From PoT sp049331405 (GTDB taxonomy: Bacteria; Planctomycetota; Planctomycetia; Isosphaerales; Isosphaeraceae), in contig NZ_CP186274.1 of assembly GCF_049331405.1 (NCBI RefSeq), forward strand, positions 4,774,001 to 4,838,000: 64,000 bases of DNA, in the 5' to 3' direction. Below, one piece after another: positions 60,972 to 64,000 of this stretch; the first letter of the stretch is position 1, and the number at the start of each line of letters is the position of its first letter. Position numbers and translations under genes: made by a program. The notes beneath the pieces were generated by a model that was not told where the DNA came from, searched no databases, and worked only from the letters and a program-made list of their open reading frames with translations.

Positions 60972-63830
60972 ATGACCACCATGTGGAAGCGCAAGAACAG
61001 AGACGCCGCTCTTCGACTCACGAATCGCCGACGCCCATCGCGACGCGTCCTCCCGCTCGAACTCGGGGGACCCGAGTTCCTCGATTGTCGGATCCTGCCG
61101 ACGGTTTCGGCCACGTTTTCAGCCGCTCAGGGTGTCCTGACGGTCTTCGGCGATGCCCAGGACAATAACATCACGGTCGGACGCGACGCTGGAGGCAACC
61201 TCCTCGTCAACGGAGGCGCGATCAACATCGTGGGCGGGACGTCCACCGTCGCCAACACCACCTTGATCCAGGTCTTCGGCCAGGCGGGCAACGACACGAT
61301 CTCGCTCGACGAGACCAACGGGGCCCTGCCCGGTGCCGACCTCTTCGGCGGCGGCGGCGACGACACGCTCGTCGGGGGGAGCGGCAACGACCTCCTCTTC
61401 GGCCAGGCCGGCAATGACACCCTGCTCGGCAAGGGGGGCAATGACCTCCTCTTCGGCGGCGACGGCGACGACACGCTGACCGGCGGGACCGGCTCCGATC
61501 AGGTCTTCGGCGAGGCCGGCGACGACGTGATGACCTGGAACCCCGGCGATGAGACCGACCTCAACGAAGGGGGCGCCGGCAACGATACCGTCGACGTCGA
61601 AGGAGGCAACGGCTCCGAGGTCTTCACGATCACGGCGAACGGGACGCGAGTCCGGGTCGATCGCATCAGCCCGGCCCCCTTCAGCCTCGACATCGGCACG
61701 ACCGAAAACCTGGTCGTCAACGGCAATGGCGGCGATGATACGATCAGCGCGGGCAACGGGCTCGCCGCCTTGATCAGGCTCTCCGAGAACGGCGGCGCGG
61801 GCAATGATACGCTGATCGGCGGCGATGGTGACGACACGCTGATCGGCGGCGACGGCAACGACATGGTCTCGGGCGGTCGCGGCAACGACGTGGTCACATT
61901 GGGGGCTGGCGACGACAACTTCACCTGGAACCCCGGCGACGGCAGCGACGACGTCGACGGCCAGGGGGGCAACGACAAGCTGGTCTTCAACGGCGCCAAC
62001 ATCAGCGAGAAGTTCGGGATCAATGCCGACGGCAACGGCGTCCGGTTCACGCGAGACGTCGCCAACATCACGATGGAACTCCACGGAGTCGAGGGGAGCG
62101 ACCTCAACGCCCTCGGCGGCGCCGACACCGTCACCGTTGGCGACCTCACCGGCACCGGCCTCACCAATCTCAACGTCGACCTGTCCGGCACGTTCAACTC
62201 GGGGATCGGCGACGGCCAGGCCGACTCCATCATCCTCAACGGCACCAGCAACGCCGACCTCGTGAACATCGCGGGCTCCGGGGCGGGCTACACCGTGACG
62301 GGTCTGCCGGCGCTCGTGCGAGTGGCGGGCTCCGAGGGTGCGAATGACTCGCTCGTCCTGAACACCCTGGGGGGCAACGACAACGTCAAGGCGGCGACCC
62401 TGCCCGCCGGGATCGTGAGGCTGACCGTCGACGGCGGTACGGGGAATGACACCATCTCGGGAAGCCAGGGCGACGACCTGCTGATCGGCGGCGACGGCAA
62501 CGACACCGTCATCGGCAACCGCGGCAATGACGTGGCCTTCCTGGGGGCCGGCAACGACAGCTTCACCTGGAACCCGGGCGACGGCAGTGACACCGTCGAG
62601 GGCCAGGACGGCCACGACATCCTGGCCTTCAACGGCTCCAACGCCAGCGAGAACTTCAACGTCTCGGCGAATGGCGGCCGGGTGCGGTTCACCCGCGACG
62701 TCGCGAACATCACGATGGACCTCGACGGCGTGGAGGGGCTCTTCCTGTACGCGTTCGGCGGATCCGACACGGTCGCCGTCAACGACCTGACTGGCACCGA
62801 CCTCAAGGATATCAACCTCAACCTCGCGGCCGTCCCTGGCCAGAGCCGGGGAGACGGCCAGGCGGACGACGTCATCGTCAACGGGACAGCGGGCGCGGAC
62901 CAGATCTCGGTGGCGAGCTCGTCGTCCGGCATCAAGGTCTCGGGCCTGGCCGCGACGGTGAACATCCAAAGGAGCGACGGCCCGGGCGACGGCCTCGCGG
63001 TCAACTCCCTCGGGGGCGACGACACCGTCGACGCGAGCGGGCTCTCTCCCAACTCGATCGGCCTGGCCATCAACGGCGGCGACGGGAACGATACCCTGAC
63101 GGGGAGCCGGGGGAACGACATCATCAATGGAGGTCGGGGCAATGACCTGGCTCTGATGGGCGACGGCAACGACATCTTCGCATGGAATCCGGGCGACGGC
63201 AGTGACACCGTCGACGGCCAGGGCGGGGATGATTCGCTGCGGTTCAACGGTGCCAACGTCTCCGAGAAGTTCGTCATCTCCGCCGACGGCGACCGCGTCC
63301 GTCTCACTCGTGACGTCGCCAACATCACGATGGACCTCCATGGGATCGAGGGCATCGACCTCAACACCCTCGGCGGCGCCGACACCGTGACCGTCAACGA
63401 CCTCACCGGCACCGACCTCAATCGACTCAACATCGACCTCGGCAGCCCGGCTGGCAGTGGACTCGGCGATGGCAGCGCCGACACGATCATCGTGAACGGG
63501 ACCAACGATGCCGATCAGGTCACCGTGGGCGGCAACGCCGGTTTGGTCGCCGTGACGGGCCTCGCCGCGACGGTGAACATCACGGGCGCCGAGGCCGCGA
63601 ACGACCGGCTGGTGGTCAACACCCTGGGCGGCGATGACGTCGTGGTCGCCTCAGCCCTGTCCGCCCCCGCGATCGCCCTCACGGCCGACGGCGGCGACGG
63701 CAATGACGTCCTGATCGGCGGCGACGGCAACGACACCCTGCTCGGCGGCAACGGCGACGACATCCTCATCGGCGGGCCGGGCAACGACATCCTCGACGGA
63801 GGCTCGGGCGACAACATCCTGATCCAGTAA
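60972..63830 (+). CDS. RTX-type calcium-binding repeat protein
   Basis: 952 residues. N-terminal basic region and a degenerate LELGGPEFLDCRILP motif resembling the planctomycete export signature. Clusters of GGxGxDxLx nonapeptides (GGDGDDTLTGG, GGDGNDTLIGG, GGNGDDILIGG), which form calcium-bound parallel beta rolls, alternate with three long copies of about 205-215 residues. Each copy contains FTWNPGDGSD (near 61919, 62561, 63176), RDVANITM and a LTGTxL segment; a partial fourth copy begins near 61530. It ends in GGSGDNILIQ, a usual type I secretion-like C-terminus, but no transporter genes are present. Probably a large cell-surface protein. Confidence 0.88.
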   Translation: MTTMWKRKNRDAALRLTNRRRPSRRVLPLELGGPEFLDCRILPTVSATFSAAQGVLTVFGDAQDNNITVGRDAGGNLLVNGGAINIVGGTSTVANTTLIQVFGQAGNDTISLDETNGALPGADLFGGGGDDTLVGGSGNDLLFGQAGNDTLLGKGGNDLLFGGDGDDTLTGGTGSDQVFGEAGDDVMTWNPGDETDLNEGGAGNDTVDVEGGNGSEVFTITANGTRVRVDRISPAPFSLDIGTTENLVVNGNGGDDTISAGNGLAALIRLSENGGAGNDTLIGGDGDDTLIGGDGNDMVSGGRGNDVVTLGAGDDNFTWNPGDGSDDVDGQGGNDKLVFNGANISEKFGINADGNGVRFTRDVANITMELHGVEGSDLNALGGADTVTVGDLTGTGLTNLNVDLSGTFNSGIGDGQADSIILNGTSNADLVNIAGSGAGYTVTGLPALVRVAGSEGANDSLVLNTLGGNDNVKAATLPAGIVRLTVDGGTGNDTISGSQGDDLLIGGDGNDTVIGNRGNDVAFLGAGNDSFTWNPGDGSDTVEGQDGHDILAFNGSNASENFNVSANGGRVRFTRDVANITMDLDGVEGLFLYAFGGSDTVAVNDLTGTDLKDINLNLAAVPGQSRGDGQADDVIVNGTAGADQISVASSSSGIKVSGLAATVNIQRSDGPGDGLAVNSLGGDDTVDASGLSPNSIGLAINGGDGNDTLTGSRGNDIINGGRGNDLALMGDGNDIFAWNPGDGSDTVDGQGGDDSLRFNGANVSEKFVISADGDRVRLTRDVANITMDLHGIEGIDLNTLGGADTVTVNDLTGTDLNRLNIDLGSPAGSGLGDGSADTIIVNGTNDADQVTVGGNAGLVAVTGLAATVNITGAEAANDRLVVNTLGGDDVVVASALSAPAIALTADGGDGNDVLIGGDGNDTLLGGNGDDILIGGPGNDILDGGSGDNILIQ

Positions 63831-64000
63831 GCCGGCCCCGGACCGGATTCAATCTCGGCTCCGATGTGTTCCGGCTCCCGTTCTCCCCCCGTCCTGGATC
63901 CCTCTGCGCCGTATCAATCGGCAAGGGAGGTGGCCCGGGACGGGGCCCTTGAATGCGAGTCATCAGACGGGCTGGGGTCTTGCGGACGGATAGCTCGAAT
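63831..64000. other. Right end of window, no gene
   Basis: 170 bases after the RTX gene without a recognisable gene or a clear U-tailed terminator. Confidence 0.4.

Noticed and set aside
61119..63341. 740-codon reverse frame over the RTX gene
   Set aside because: Produced by the repetitive codon pattern of the RTX repeats; Val/Asp/Ala-rich, without start signals.

Overview
The window looks like chromosomal DNA of a planctomycete, most likely close to the Isosphaeraceae (inferred from family content, not from a search). The pointers are high G+C throughout, a DUF1559 prepilin-like protein, a DUF1570 HExxH protein, a DUF58/membrane-protein pair, N-terminal 'RLLLS'-like export motifs on a beta-propeller and an RTX-repeat protein, a planctomycete-type integrase remnant next to tRNA-Ala, and several cytochrome c fusion proteins.

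Layout. 1-2711: the tail of an unrecognised protein with a good terminator, then a reverse-strand membrane phosphoglycerol-transferase/sulfatase. 2712-4688: about 2 kb of lower-G+C DNA with no convincing gene. 4689-10498: an alpha-glucan cluster (GH57, GalT-like nucleotidyltransferase, GH57 glucanotransferase). 10654-12113: DUF58 plus a small membrane protein. 12020-17990 (reverse): queF, SAM hydroxide adenosyltransferase, bioA, bioD, an acidic membrane protein and a membrane-anchored EEP-family protein. 18173-19005: a MerR/TipAS regulator with a textbook 19-bp-spacer promoter but an in-frame amber codon. 19080-28327: beta-propeller, di-haem peroxidase lipoprotein, thioesterase, sugar-isomerase-fold protein, DUF1570 protein and a short ceramidase-like protein, with a Fur/PerR-like palindrome before the thioesterase. 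28597-31872: tRNA-Ala, a decayed tyrosine recombinase and a decayed IS630-like element. 32071-33564: an in-frame fusion of endonuclease III and uracil-DNA glycosylase. 33820-35582: remnants of yebC and of an amino-acid oxidase around a PAS-AraC regulator. 35993-40599: small lipoprotein, DUF1559 protein, a lethal-factor-type metallopeptidase fused to a cyclophilin-like domain, and a ketoglutarate-semialdehyde-type dehydrogenase. 40917-47425 (reverse): thioredoxin-like, PPK2, HdeD, Gly-rich TPR and SnoaL-like proteins. 47422-53476 (reverse): an RND efflux adaptor and pump that both lack their middles, intact glycogen phosphorylase, and remnants of a LOG-like gene, glgX and an ochre-interrupted gene. 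53719-58227: a histidine kinase/LuxR/REC set with a divergent soluble kinase. 58465-59862: a cytochrome c-copper monooxygenase-like fusion. 60972-63830: a long RTX-repeat protein.

Two themes run through the window. One is storage-polysaccharide and phosphate metabolism: two GH57 enzymes, GalT-like, glycogen phosphorylase, decayed glgX and PPK2. The other is gene decay of two kinds: single in-frame stops each explainable by one C-to-T or G-to-A transition, and genes that keep both ends but have lost the middle. The most striking intact novelties are the Nth-Ung fusion, the metallopeptidase-cyclophilin fusion, and the MerR/TipAS locus split by an amber codon exactly between its DNA-binding and drug-binding halves.
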